Source: Lucifuga dentata (Eukaryota > Chordata > Actinopteri > Ophidiiformes > Bythitidae). From it: a stretch of 64,000 nt of DNA. Within the stretch, counting starts at the first letter, position 1. Every line of letters begins with the position of its first letter. A model generated the notes under the pieces. That model had not been told where the DNA came from, did no database searches, and saw only the letters and a program-made list of their open reading frames with translations. Of the stretch, positions 36,401-48,456 are shown piece after piece. The DNA lies in the NCBI GenBank assembly GCA_014773175.1, contig VXCM01000308.1:1-64000 (forward strand), in the 5' to 3' direction. The position numbers were made by a program, and so were the translations under genes.

Positions 36401-37503
36401 CAACCTATATTCCCATAAGTATTATCTGTTTTATGAATTTTCAGCTGATTTTAATAATTTTCAGTGCTGATCTTCAATCTACAAGGGTTTGCTTCAGACT
36501 GATTTTTCCTGACAGGGTGAAAATATTATGTATATTACAGCTATTTGAAAATGATGCCATAATATATCCAATAACAAACAACGTACCTTTAACTCAAGCC
36601 TTTCTAGCTCCTGCTCTTTTCTCTCTCTTTCCAGTCTTTCCTGTTCTTCTCTCTCTTGCTGCAGACGGGCCTCCTCTATTGAGGAAATATACATATATTT
36701 AAAAACATAAACTCTCCTTTAATCCCAAATAGTGATTGATGCTTTCTCTCTTTCCTCATTTCTTGTCATCGTCTGTGTCTGCTGAAGATTCATGTTTGCA
36801 TTTGGGATCACATTGCTAACCACATGTTAATAGAAATAGATGCCCAATGGGGATTTACCTTCCTCTCGCAGCCTCCTCTCCTCTTCCTGTTGCTGCCGTC
36901 TTGCTTTAGCCTTCAGCTTACCCCCTTTTTTGGCTGACTTGAGACCACATCCAAACACAGGAGGTCAGTGTAGCATAGTATAGAATAGTACCTATCATCC
37001 ATCTATCTGTCTGCCTATCACTATATATCACTCTTTCTATTCAGCTGTGATTATAGGATAAAAATATAATTAGGAAAGAGATCATGTGCTGTCCTCATAC
37101 CTTGGCTTTCTTGGGTGGCTAACCATAGACAGGAGAGAGCACAGAGAGGAAGTTACAAGATGAAATGTTTTTAAACCTTTAAAACAAATGTTTTAATCGC
37201 TCAGAACATATCATTGGATGACTATATCGCAAGGGGTAAGGAATTAGTAAGAGAGTAAAGAAAAGACGGGAAGTGTAGGTGATGACTGCTAACATGAAAG
37301 CTAATCATTTCTAACTTGAATTACTTTAACTTTAGCCAGTACAGAATTGCCTCTTCCTAAATGTTACTAGCTGATGTTAGCTTTAGCCCAACTTTCTGTG
37401 TTAGTAACTGTGAGCGCCATATTTATTGTCATTTCCACTGTGTGAATAATATGATAATTTTAAGCATTCTTATTCGAAAAAACTCGCGAAAACTTCTCAC
37501 CAT
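30401..37503 (-). CDS. dnai7: Dnai7/Casc1 axonemal inner-arm dynein-associated protein
   Basis: Seventeen exons on the minus strand join in phase to 2,148 bases (715 aa), essentially the size of human CASC1/DNAI7. Exons in transcript order: 37501-37503, 37101-37118, 36859-36937, 36587-36675, 36245-36349, 35918-36055, 35124-35258, 34873-34973, 34455-34613, 33727-33880, 33562-33613, 33224-33393, 32923-33106, 32339-32550, 32060-32218, 30877-30990 and 30401-30676. The protein starts MPPKKAK, then has a Lys/Glu/Arg-rich coiled coil (QQQEEERRLREE; REEQERLERERKEQE), then the CASC1 domains: WERYMRCDGIPDP, LHTHYDHLSMLARMTYLR, TPLGGVYYFDVFCLPPQ, KWMSGPALQRAMLNAGINIF and C-terminal TRPLIYS. The family (Chlamydomonas IC97) acts in ciliary inner dynein arms. 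The acceptor at 33394-33395 and that of exon 3 were chosen by phase and family fit. Confidence 0.93.
31441..31640 (-). repeat. dispersed repeat family copy D (reverse orientation)
   Basis: Starts GTTTGTTTGCAGGATTAC, the reverse complement of the TAATCCTG(C/T)TAA-CAAAC end of the other copies. It continues TGATGAAATTTGGTGGCAGG, matching the inverse of the middle of copy B. Confidence 0.5.
31585..34800. repeat. two related segments in dnai7 introns
   Basis: About 31590-31675 and 34706-34798 share GGATCTG, a GGGGG run, ACATTAATGA, TAACAAATA and AGAAACA-CAACAA in the same order, so they look like diverged copies of one repeat. Confidence 0.45.
37101..37118 (-). other. dnai7: 18-nt microexon of dnai7
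   Basis: On the minus strand it is flanked by ...ggttag before and gtatgag after, and encodes PPKKAK. The preceding exon ends exactly at the ATG (37503-37501) followed by gtgagaag. The isolated start codon and microexon are supported by phase and by the resemblance to the lysine-rich family N-terminus. Confidence 0.75.
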
Positions 37504-37539
37504 TCTGTAAATATGTCCTACCGCGTACCAGCGTACCAA

Positions 37540-37553
37540 GTAACCATAGAAAC
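37540..37553 (+). promoter_or_regulatory. RFX X-box-like motif
   Basis: GTAACCATAGAAAC matches the RFX X-box form GTNRCC-N2-RGYAAC with one mismatch (A for Y in the second half). It lies 37 bp upstream of the dnai7 ATG. RFX factors drive many ciliary genes, which fits dnai7. Confidence 0.55.
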
Positions 37554-37567
37554 GCATGCGCATGCGT
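37554..37567. promoter_or_regulatory. NRF-1-like palindrome
   Basis: GCATGCGCATGC is a perfect 12-bp palindrome and contains TGCGCATGCGT (37557-37567), close to the NRF-1 consensus. NRF-1 sites are common at genes for mitochondrial proteins such as etfrf1. It touches the X-box. Confidence 0.5.
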
Positions 37568-38036
37568 GGCTGTCTATTTTTATTTGCGACACAACGGAAC
37601 GACATACGACTGTGTTTACAAAAGCTACGGTAACTTGTAAAGCTGCCCAGCAGCAACATAAGGAAGGACAAAGGGAAAAGGTTACGCCTCTTTTTATTCT
37701 TATACAGCTTTCAAACATAATTTGTATGCATTTTTCTTACTGCTTGTTGACAAGCAGTAAGCTTCTGGTATATACTAAGTTATAGCTGTTTAGTAAAGCT
37801 AGTTCTATTGTTAAACTCCGCTATTTCATTCTGTATGTAACATTTTGTGTTTCGGATTAACTAGTGATCAGATTAAATGGTGGCTTTAACTTCATTTTTC
37901 TAATTTTACTTTTCAGTTTGGTTTTCATTGCCGCCTAAAAATCTGTACTGCAAAGAATCATTTACTTGGCAGGACCAGATCTTGTGTAATCTGTTTTATT
38001 TTTTGTCATTTCATCAGGTGACCCCCTGTTTTTGAC

Positions 38037-38381
38037 ATGGCCAACCCTTTAAGGAGTGAGGTTATCAAGCTGTATAAAAATGTAAGTCTACAGTTTCTTA
38101 ACATACACATGCATTGTTGTGATGTGCTGTAGAGTTAATGCTGTTCATGTCTTTCTCATCCTAAAAAGCTGCTGTATCTTGGCCATGAATACCCCAAGGG
38201 ATCAGCATATTTTAGGGAGCGACTAAAGTCAGCCTTCATGAAGAATAAAGATGTGACAGACCCTGAGAAGATAAGAAAACTTGTGGACCGTGGAGAGTTT
38301 GTCATCAAGGAACTAGAGGCTCTCTACTTCCTCAGGAAATATCGAACCATGAAGCAGAGGTATTATGAACCAGAAAAATAA
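38037..38381 (+). CDS. etfrf1: Etfrf1/Lyrm5, LYR-family electron-transfer flavoprotein regulator
   Basis: Two coding exons, 38037-38081 (15 codons) and 38169-38381, give 85 aa; human ETFRF1 is about 90 aa. The start context is gacATGg (G at -3 and +4). The product begins [15 protein letters not shown] and continues [15 protein letters not shown], with the LYR-like tripeptide (LYK here), [16 protein letters not shown] and a C-terminus [13 protein letters not shown] proteins are small mitochondrial matrix proteins that bind acyl carrier protein; ETFRF1 binds the electron-transfer flavoprotein and removes its FAD. A phase-0 intron splits the protein right after the LYK-N motif. The last 8 bases before the second exon (ctaaaaag) are a weak acceptor. 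Confidence 0.93.
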
Positions 38382-39188
38382 CACGATTTTAAATAGGCTC
38401 CAAAAGTACCTGGACAGTGAGGAAAAAGGCCAGTTGATACAACATTCATACATTTGTACTATATACACCTTGTCATGAACTACAATACATAATACACTGC
38501 TGTAGAGACAATAAATAACCTTTATTTCACTCTCCCAACATTGGCCAAATATAAAAATAACGAGGGAAATGGAAGATCAATCTACAAGAAGTGCCAGGAA
38601 ATGATATGAATGTGATAGTTACAACCAAACATACACTGTATTTTTTTAAGCTAACTTTACCTTGAAATGACTGTGTTGTTCTACATAGGTTAGTATCATA
38701 GAAAATGTTAGGTCTGGGAATAAATGTTGGTCTTAAAATGCCACAATCAGTATCAGTTTAATTAATTCAGGGTCCAACTGAAGTGGATGTTCAGAATGTA
38801 ATACACCAGGGAAGACCTTTTATCTGACTATCAAATTATTCAATGATAATATCAGAACTGTGAAATGCATTTCATATTTAAGTGTACTGTATATATATTT
38901 GTAAATACACACTCAAACTTCTTGATGGCCCTATAATTCACGACTGTGTATCAACAAAGTAAATGTTACACAAATGTGTATTTAAAGACTTGATGTCCAG
39001 TATTGTAATAAATTTTACAAAGCATTCTTTTCAGTAATTCAGTCCTTTCATTGGCATTGTTTCCATTAGATTAATAGTATGAATATGAATCCTCCTTTAT
39101 ATTAAAAACACATAACAAACAAAAAGGAAACATTTAATTTAGAAATTATACCACACTTGCATTTCAACAATGGTGTTTTTTTTTTTTG
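38382..39188. other. etfrf1/slc5a8 convergent intergenic stretch
   Basis: No coding exon. It is AT-rich. On + it holds AATAAA at 38510-38515 and 39007-39012; on - it holds AATAAA (TTTATT on +) at 38521-38526 and an ATTAAA variant at 39133-39138, about 50 bases past the slc5a8 stop. Confidence 0.6.
38510..38526. terminator. paired opposite-strand poly(A) signals
   Basis: AATAAA on + (38510-38515, about 130 bases after the etfrf1 stop) and AATAAA on - (38526-38521) sit five bases apart. If both are used, the etfrf1 and slc5a8 messages end almost on top of each other. Confidence 0.45.
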
Positions 39189-42100
39189 CTATGTCAGCTC
39201 AACGTCACAGAAACCAGGGTTAGTGTTGCCACATTTCTTCTCTCTGTTCTGCATCAGGTTGAGCTCTCCTGTTCGTCCCATGACCTTAAAACAAAGAACA
39301 AAAGTGATTGGCTATTATCCACATATAGGATGTGATACTGATTTATTGTAACATCACTTACTCTCTCCTTGAAAAACTTGAACACGTAATAGGAATTTGT
39401 GTCTTCTTTCTGTAATGTAAGTCTTGATTCCACCTTCAGTCTCCAGCCTCCTGAATGTACATTGTGAACAGAAACAAGATTTCAAAAACCTTCAGGTTCA
39501 TTGTTAACAGCAGGATAATAGTCTGACATCTCATTTCAGCACAAATAAGGTCAACAGAAGATTATTATACCTGTGATCAGGCTAACTATCACTCCCACAC
39601 TGATAGCAATTAAAGTTCCTAGGGGCCCAAAGTAGAGATAGGACAGAGAGTACCAGCTTTCTGCCAGTAGAGAACTGTGTTGGAGACAATAAGAAAAGAA
39701 CATCAAATGTAAATTTAAGAATGTTGATGTCAGCATACCCAAAGTTTCACTCCATTCGTCAATGGAGCATTTATTGGTTCTTGAAGGCTGAATATGAGAC
39801 TAAGCAACCTGATAAGATGGGATTTTTTTGCAAAGTGTAAGATATTAATTGTGTGGCACCTCAGAAAACACATTTTTCAAACTAGAAGGGTAGTCAGTGA
39901 GCCTATGCTAAATTTATCTTCTAATAATATACTGGCCTAAAAACAAGAAATTACTATAATATGATATGACTATAATTTTTGCTGAATCTATCTCAATAAC
40001 TGTTAAAAGATACATCAAAACTGTTTGTGTGCTGAATCATCATCATCTCAGCTACATATTAATGGTTGTTGGATGGGTTTTTTTGCCTTATTTGTTATTG
40101 TACAGCCATTCCATTAAAGTCCTAGAATTTATTTAATTTGCCGGATCCTTATTTGAATAAGGACCAAATTGCACCTATTGATAAGTCTATCTTGGGATAA
40201 ATATGCCTGATTTTTTTTTTCAGTGAGATTGCTGTAATACTTTGTAAGAAACTGACAAAAATTTATATTTTTAAAAGCTATATGTTAGAATTTACATACC
40301 CACCCCTCCACCTCTGAATCCAGATTCACGTCAAAATTAACTGGGTGCTTCCCTGGGCCATGCCGCACCCTTCTATCAAGTTTAACCAAAATCGGTTCAA
40401 GTAATTAAAATTGGTTTGAGTTAATCCTGTTAAAAACAAATAAACCAACAGATGCAGTTGAAAACATAATCTGTTTTGGTAGAGGTAATAAATGGCCATT
40501 CTTTACTAAATAAATGCTTGCTGCCATTTCTCATGCTGCCATTTTGTATCCTTACAAGCAAACACTACCTCAGTTCAGCTGGGAATTACCGTCTGATTCT
40601 GCACGTCGTTGCTCTCTTGTGCAAATAATGACAGTCTGACTCAGTCATTCACCACTTACCTGCCATTGTTCTGTGCTGGTGTGGTGATGATGGTGCTCGG
40701 CTGCGTTGGCAGAGCTGTGGAGGTTGTCCAGTTGAGGCCGTGTGTGATGGTGAAGTTACAGCCCTCAGTGGTCAGTGCCAGAGGCCTGCTCATCTCAGCA
40801 GAAGGAGGGTAAATCTGGACTCCGATGCCCACCCACAGAGACACAACCAACCCCAACACCAGGCCTGATAGAGCTCCCTGTGAAACATTTTTAGTCTCTG
40901 AAAGAGCTGAAAATGACTTCTTACAGGAGCAGATGTAATGAGATGCAGAAATGATGCAGTTATAAATGCAACAATAAGCAGTCAGCTGATTAACAGCAAA
41001 TTCGATGACTGGTGCTTTTAGGGGTTTATTAATTCAATGCTTTTTACACATTTCCAAGCACTATATTTAATTGATAAATTATACTTTATATGACTACATC
41101 ACTCTGGGCTCTGGTACCAATTGACATGTAGCATTTGTTAGACTTTATTTTTTAATAAGTCGTCAAACACATAACCAGTAGATCAATGGACAATAAAAAC
41201 AAATGTTAAAAGACTAAAACTGAGCTGTTGACAATGAAAGGCATAAAAAAGGAACAAAGTTATTCATTTGTAATGAGGAATTTAGATCTTTAGCAAATAT
41301 TAGTATGAGTGAGAGATCACAATCGCTGGAATGAAAGTCACCATAGTTAAATTAGGACTGACTTACTTTGGAATTGGCAAATGGACAAAGAATGCCCAGT
41401 GAGAACATGCCAAGTAGAGGACCGCCAATTACACCAAAGATGCTGATGGCTGCCTGTACAAGCAGACACATACACACACACACACACAAACACACACACA
41501 TCTACAGGTCAAACTGAAAAACACATCACTTCATCGCCTGTCCCGCTACTCCTGTTTGCTTGTATCAGATTTTGATTTCATATTCTGCTTCATTTATCTT
41601 CCTGCCTGCTTTACTCTTTCTGCATATTTAACCCTAAACTTCCCTAAATTTATCAGAATAATAAATTCAGTGTAAAGACTAGATACCCATGTATCATCTG
41701 CAAGCTGAATTGGCTTGAGTCCAACCCCTTTCCATGTATGTGACGCCTACACTAACCAATTAATATAGCATAAAACTTTCCACTTCAACTCTCTCCTACA
41801 TACATGGGAGCCAATTATGGGACCAAGTCTTGGCATTCAAGTCCTAAGTCAAGTGAGACAAATCACAAGCCAAGTCTGACAAGTCAAAGTCAAGTCACAA
41901 GTCTTAAACTTTGAGTTTCAAGAGTAATAATATTAATTGATTGACAAAAATTGTAGATGTGTTTAATATTTTGTATTTTTTATTTTACAGATATACTATA
42001 TATACTGTATAATTTGATGAAAATACACATTATGGTACACTGGATGAGTGTTTCAATTAACAACCACATCTTCTCATCATAATTTTTGTTTCCACTCTAC

Positions 42101-45100
42101 CTGTAACACGCCTTCCATAAATGAGGCCATTCCTGCCATTCCAATGCATGTAACCCCATATAAGAAACCTGCAAAAACATAAAAACATTTGGATAGAAAC
42201 TGAGGTCCTCTCAGATAAAACTGTTTTACTGAAACACATAGATAAGGACAATCCACTTACTGAGTCCTTTGGACACCCAGGACAGGTGTTTCTCAGACAT
42301 TTTGGTGTACGGTTTGATCAGGTCCTCTACCGTGACTGCAGCCAGTGCATTGACACTGGAAGACACTGTACTGAGGTTGACATAACAACAAAAGTCACAA
42401 AATTCCACTCAAAATCCAAAGAAGAATTACAACAGTATAGGCTTTTAACTGCTAAAAGAAATACAGAATATTGACTAGATACACATATTTTCAATCATAA
42501 AAATCTGAGAGTGGAAAAATGAGAACATATGGAGAAAATTCTTTTAGAAAATTTTATCTAGATCTGGATCTGCATCAGCTAAATAATCCATATAACTGTC
42601 TTGATAAAAGGATGTATTGTGCTAAACTGAGTGTCACACTCATGACCACAACCTCACATTGTTGTGCTTCAATTTAACCTTTTTCCCTGAGTCACTTTTA
42701 GAGTTATTAGCTGAAAAGTTGAGTAGCCACATGGTGGTGCTATTGGATTTATATAATTATCAAATACTGCTCAAACCTTCCATCAAAATTATTTGGAATC
42801 TTATAAGTACTGTAGATTTTAGATATTCTATCAGATAATAGACCAAAGACACATATAAATGGGACCAAAAACAGATAATAATAAGTTCTGTAGTGTGCTG
42901 ATCAAATCAATTCCATATAATACTTGATAAATTATGACATGTAAAGCAGTGAACAATAGTTTGTGTATAGCTGTTAGTGATAAAAGCCATAAAATAAACA
43001 CAATATGAATGTTTACAACCTTAGAGAGCCGCTATATGCTGCAGCAACAAAGAGTCCTGGAAGGCCAGGATAATCTCTGAAGATATCCATCACTAGGTAT
43101 GGCACCAGCTGTCATAGAGGCAGAGACAGTGGATTAAGATGAAGCATGCGGATCAATTAAGATTCATTATATGGGACATTTAAATGTGGTATTATTGGGG
43201 TTATCAAATGAGAATCTGAATCACTGTTGCCATCAGCTGATATACTACAGGAAATGAATTGCATAAATTCAAGATTTCCTTCTTGTCACCTAAAAAGCTC
43301 CAGCACATTTGAGGTTATTATGTCTTCTTATCTTGGGTCACTCTCAGCAATCTCACCTGATCAGGAGCAGAGACCAGTCCAGCCGTCCACGGGTCACAGT
43401 TCTTATAGACTGAGTAAAGGCACATTCCCGCAAACACAGAAGAGAGCAGGATGGACCACAGCCCTAACAGGTTGATGTACAGAGATCTGGAAGAAAGACC
43501 ACAGAGACTTATGGACATAAAACCAAAGGCAGTTGTTTGCACATGGATATGTACATGCTTTCACAGGTAAAAATATACATGAACACATTCAAGCTTATGT
43601 TCCCAGAAAAGCTGGAAAATGGATAATAAGCTGTAGAGCTGTAGGTGTTTGTTGAGGTTTGAGCAACAGTAAATCTTAATTGTACTGTTTTTTGCCTCCC
43701 ACATTGTCTTTAAGGGGGGATATTCCCTTTAAGAGTACTTTAACGACAATATCAGCCCTATTTCCTGAGAAATGACTCACAGCCTAGCATGAGTGATGCT
43801 CTTGCAGGAGATGTATCTTTGAACCTGGGCCTGGTTGATCCCATAAATGCTGATCCAGACAAACACTCCTCCAATGGTTACTGTCCAAAAAGTGTGTCTC
43901 CTCAGAGGGTTTACATCAAAGCTGGTGAAAGAGAAGATGGTAACCAGCACAGGATAAATTTCCAATGAAAAGCCTTGCTTAGGGAATTCATTTGCTGACT
44001 CACGATCACACTCACTCCCACAGATTGAGTCTCCCTCCTTGTTCTGCATCTGAAATAATGGTGAAGACTCCACCTTGTACTACCACAGACCTGATGATGA
44101 CAGACAGGAAACCTGCAAGCATGATTCCAACCTAGATGGGAAATTGAGGATAAATTTGGTTTGGTTACTAGATCTGCCTTGGTTTTGGTCCCACTGTAGG
44201 TTCTAATTTTATCTCTTTGTTGAAGTAAAATAAGCTTTACATGGATAATGCTTTAAGTAAAATATTCCAAAACATGAGCTAAAAATATTAATGTTTTCCT
44301 AAAACTTAATAACTTCCCCTTTGTCCTCTCTCAATGGTAATTTTCTTGCTGTGGTGACCAGCAGCTCATGCATGTGTGCAGTACTGGTCACTAGGAACCA
44401 CAAATAAAGATACAAGCCATACAGTCATCCTCGACCAAACCAAACCACAAGATTCCCTATCATCATTGTGTATTTGTGTATGTCTTCCATTCAGAAGCCT
44501 ACCTGGAACACATCTGTCCACACCACTGCCTTCAGGCCACCCTGCAACAAAGCAGACCACAGACAGGTGTCAGATCTACTGTATGCTCAAATGCAAGTAT
44601 CCAAAGCAAACCTAAAGCACATCAGCCAATCAGATCATCCTCTGGTTGAGAATTATATTTAGGATAAATACTGGGATTGTAGATGTGGGAATCAGGCTTT
44701 GACAAGATAGTTTACCTTTTCTCATTTTAGTTATTCATGTAAATATCACCTCTGAGCAAACCAAAAAATGAAGTACCACCTCACCACTATGTGTTCCATA
44801 CTATTATTGAGAAATTTACATTGAGTAAAAAAAAAATTACAACTTTGTCGAAAAATGATCACTTTGCATATAGAATATAACCACAAAACATTCATTTTCT
44901 TGGCAGCTTCAGTTAGAAAAATTCACCTCTTTGCCAATATTATATGGTGCCATAAAAATGTATTAACCAACTTCCTGATTTCTTCTGTTTGCATATTTGT
45001 CACACTTAATTGTGTCAGATCTTCAAATTAATATAAGACAAAGACAGCCTAATTTAAGACAAAATACAGTTTTTAAATTATCATTTCATTTATTGAAGGA

Positions 45101-48100
45101 CAAAAAAGCAATCAAACACCTACATTACCTATGTGAAAAAGTAATTGCCCCCCTAAACTTAATAACTGGTTCTGTCACCTTTAGCAGCATTAACTGCAAC
45201 GCTTCCCATAACTGGAGATAAATCATGATACTGTATATGATAATGCTTTATTATTAATTTACTTAACTTTTCTAAATAAAATTCCTTTTGAGTATTTTCA
45301 AAAGTATTTCTGATGATGTTGTAAAATTCTTAAAGTATTGTCTTAAACAGATGAGTCTTGTTTATTGAAGAAGCTCGGCCGAGGAGAATCAATCATACAA
45401 CATGCGATTTCTGACAGATTTTAACTGGTCATAGGCAGACTGGCTGCCTTTATTGTGACAGAAAAAAACAAATTAGGAAAAAGGCGTGGCTAAGCTCTGT
45501 GTGCATAAAGAGATAAGGGGTGTGCCTGTGTATGTGTGTGTGTGTGTGCGTAGAAAAGAGACAGAGCTGACTTCATGCAAATGCAATGCAGAAGAATCAA
45601 AGAAGTATCAAACTCTGAGTACAAAGTGAGTTTCGTGGTTGGTAACAAAAACAGCAAATGGAAGTTTCACATGGGAACACGTAAAACGGACAAATACTAA
45701 GTGCGGTATGAGCAGACAGAATATGAAATTTCTCCATCAGATGAGCATATTGTTTTATAGTTACATACAGAGAAGAAGCAATTTGTTGCAACATACCATC
45801 GTGCAGTAGAAGGTACAGACCACACCTGTTGACACGACTGCACCCCACAGACTCAAACCAGTTACTGCAGAGAGAGAGTGGAGGGTGAGGGTGAGGGTGG
45901 GGAGTGGGGTGGGGGGCAGTGGTCACTCAAGTGAGCAAAACCAAGTAGGTTTAAGTGTCCTTGTGCAGGAACATGATGTGAACCAGACCGCCATGGACTG
46001 AAACCACCGTACCTTGAGTTAAAGCAAGAGCCGGGGCATAAATGACGATTCCAGTGTAGAGGATCTGTGACAAAAACGAAGACAAACAACCCTCAGATGT
46101 GGGATTTGAGGTTTGGCCACAGAGGTCAAAGCTCTGTTATTATGTGCTGAGTGGGTTCTTACTCACCGTCTGAACAATGAAAAGCACAGTTCCTATCAGA
46201 CGGGTTGCTCTGCTGAAACGCAGCTCCAAGTACTTGACAGAAGAAAGAAAATGATACTTAGCTCTAATATATAAGAGCTGAGATGATCATTTTTTAATGT
46301 CAACCAGTTCAGGGAGATTTTTTCCCATGTTCGCATGCAAGAAGTTACCATAAATAAATATAAGAATTGACCCCCTCCCAAAAAAAAAAAAAAAAAAAAN
46401 AAAAAAAAAAAAAAAAAAGAAAAAAAGAATTGGTTTCCCATTGTTAATATTGATTTTTCCATCGCTTCTCATTCATAACTTAAGTGACGACAAGTCTTGC
46501 TGTACATATTAGAAATTACTTACAGAAGTGGTCCTGGTTTAGTTTGAGGATAATGTCCTTGATTGACCATTTCTGGTTTCATCCAAGGTATATTTACCCT
46601 CAATCCTTTGCTGATATCTTTCAGTTTGCTGATGACATCTGCAAAAGGACGGCTAAAAACATCTTTAAAAACTATAAAATATATTTGTTTCTATCTAACA
46701 TTGATTTTTTTTTTCTTTTAATTTGACTTGCCAACTTCATAGTAGACCTAATCTCTGTGTTTCACTCTGCTGCACTAGTATGAGCGATAACAAGGGTGCA
46801 GTCAGGTCACGTCCTATATGTGTGTGTTTGTGTGTGTGACTTCTCTGCATTTACTTTTTAATTGCCCAGTGACTTGAGCAGTAATAACATTTGATACGGT
46901 AGCTGATCAATAGCGTTAGACATGGTGTTAAAAGCCATCTCATGGGCTGATATAAGAATGCATTACAGAAAAGATACTGAGAGTAAATATCATGTCACTC
47001 AAAAATCTAACCTGTTCACCAAAAACGACAGAAAAAAATAGAATAGAATTGAATAGAAGTGCGAAACAACCATATCATACAGTAACTCACCACAGCAGTA
47101 ATCTAAACCCAAAATCACGCTCACCTCATAAGTGCTGGTGATAGACAGCCTGTAGAAAACTGGAAGAAAAACCTCAGATGTGACCAACATAGTTACTGCG
47201 TAGGAGAGAGCATAAAGTGCAATGATGGCTCCGTAGCGGTACACCTACAAACAAGGGATGTTTGGAATTAGTAAATTTGATCTGTTATAGAGCCAAAAAC
47301 AACATTTATCAGAAGGAACATTTGGTGGAAAAATAAGCAGTTTTTACTTTGTGATAGCAGGCATTTAATCTTGAGCGAGGTACATTTTCTGGTACTACTG
47401 GTGTGGACAGTGTACATGCAGTACATACTGCAGTATGTCCATCGCCCACCTGTACATGTTTCAGGAATATAATCAGCCATGTTCCTGTTCACAAAGCATG
47501 TCTTACATGCTTTAATATGGACATGTTATCATCTAGGTTGCTCATTAGGCTGCTATTGGTCGTCATCAGATTTTACAAGTTCTTCCTCCTTTGATAAGAT
47601 GTTTTTTCTCTTAGAACAGCTTGTATCTCTGAAAATATTTCACTTTCCTTGTGCAATTTGATTTTGATGCAACTGGTTTCTGTAAATTTACACGTTAAAA
47701 ACATGACATTACGTTCATGTGTTTGGTATCACTGCATTGCAGAGCTCATAAATCTGAAATCAGTGGGTTTCAGTGTAATTGTCTTACTGTCTTGATTGGA
47801 AGTCAATTGTTATTGACTGGAATCCTGAAAATATGAAACTGCAGTAGGATCATCTAGAATGATCTCAGCCAAACTGCAGAAATTTGTCGTTTTTTTTTTT
47901 TTTTTTTTTTTTAAGAAAACACACCTTGAAAGGCTGAATTAGAGATTAAATAACTTTGTGCTTTAGGGCTTTCCAGTGTGAATATTACCTCCTGGAGCCT
48001 TACCTCAGCAGGGTTGCCCAGCACAGTGATGGCTGACATGAAACTGGCAGTTAGGGACAGAGAGACAGGCACCGCTGTCAGTCTCCTGCCACCCATTAGG

Positions 48101-48237
48101 AAGTCTTGAGAGCTTCTCTGGCCCCTGTCCACCCAGGCATAGTACACCCCAATGGCAGCCGATACCACCAGCATGAAAGCAAAAACCACATAGTCTGCTG
48201 CCACAAAGGAGCCCACGACCCGAGATTCTCCTGACAT
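39189..48237 (-). CDS. slc5a8: Slc5a8-like sodium-coupled monocarboxylate transporter (SMCT1)
   Basis: Seventeen minus-strand exons join in phase to 1,827 bases (608 aa; human SLC5A8 is 610). Transcript order: 48004-48237, 47125-47244, 46167-46232, 46013-46064, 45797-45864, 44503-44541, 44016-44131, 43781-43921, 43357-43486, 43020-43108, 42261-42370, 42101-42168, 41367-41453, 40660-40877, 39571-39674, 39362-39450 and 39189-39284. The protein shows the sodium:solute symporter fold: [98 protein letters not shown] and IGGPLLGMF. It imports lactate, pyruvate, butyrate and nicotinate with Na+. An N-glycosylation sequon NFT sits in the loop before the last membrane helix. The paralogue slc5a12 is the main alternative; the utp20 neighbour favours slc5a8. 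Start context at 48237 has A at -3. Confidence 0.92.
40141..40490 (+). repeat. dispersed repeat family copy B (longest)
   Basis: In the slc5a8 intron between the exons at 39571 and 40660. Carries GATAAATATGCCTGAT (40196 onward), CCCTGGGCCATGCCGCACCC, TAATCCTGTTAAAAACAAAT and a GGTAGAGGTAATAA end. Confidence 0.6.
41466..41500 (+). repeat. (CA)n microsatellite
   Basis: Nearly pure CA dinucleotides close to the slc5a8 exon at 41367-41453. Confidence 0.85.
41824..41915 (+). repeat. degenerate AAGTC-type tandem repeat
   Basis: Repeated short words such as caagtcc, caagtcaaagt and caagtcacaagtc in an slc5a8 intron, of a kind common in fish genomes. Confidence 0.55.
44542..45796 (-). other. slc5a8 intron between exons 45797-45864 and 44503-44541
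   Basis: 1.25 kb holding the possible transposon fragment at 44990-45240 and a short GT run near 45529-45548. No exon seen. Confidence 0.55.
44990..45240. mobile_element. possible transposon-derived fragment
   Basis: Contains AAAAGTAATTGCCCCCCTAA and TTAATAACTGGTTCTGTCAC followed by TTAGCAGCATTAACTGCAAC. I associate this with a common teleost interspersed repeat but cannot name the family. It sits in the slc5a8 intron between exons 45797 and 44541. Confidence 0.4.
46380..46426 (+). repeat. poly-A with N at 46400
   Basis: Homopolymer around a single N in an slc5a8 intron; length unreliable. Confidence 0.8.
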
Positions 48238-48407
48238 TATGGTGGAAGTCACACCAAAATTAAAAAGAAAACTCTGTTCAAAAAATTGTTGAGACTGTCC
48301 CAAGTGTTTGTACTTAAAAAGGAAAACAGAAAGTCCTCTGTGAAGAAATGGAAGTCCTGGCACATCACCTTCTCACTCAACACTGAGGAACACAGGCTGA
48401 AACCTTT

Positions 48408-48411
<4 letters not shown>

Positions 48412-48456
<45 letters not shown>

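Larger units (their letters stand above)
37504..38036. promoter_or_regulatory. dnai7/etfrf1 divergent promoter and etfrf1 5' leader
   Basis: This 533-bp gap separates two divergent start codons. Near dnai7 it holds an RFX X-box-like site next to an NRF-1-like palindrome. A likely etfrf1 leader exon ends at 37629 before GTAACT, and the first coding exon begins after the acceptor at 38017. The intron between shows nothing further. Confidence 0.6.

Noticed and set aside
44084..44091. GTCTGT as a donor that would split the slc5a8 exon 44016-44131
   Set aside because: Reading through gives [11 protein letters not shown] and then GGRLNLW, matching the family without an intron.
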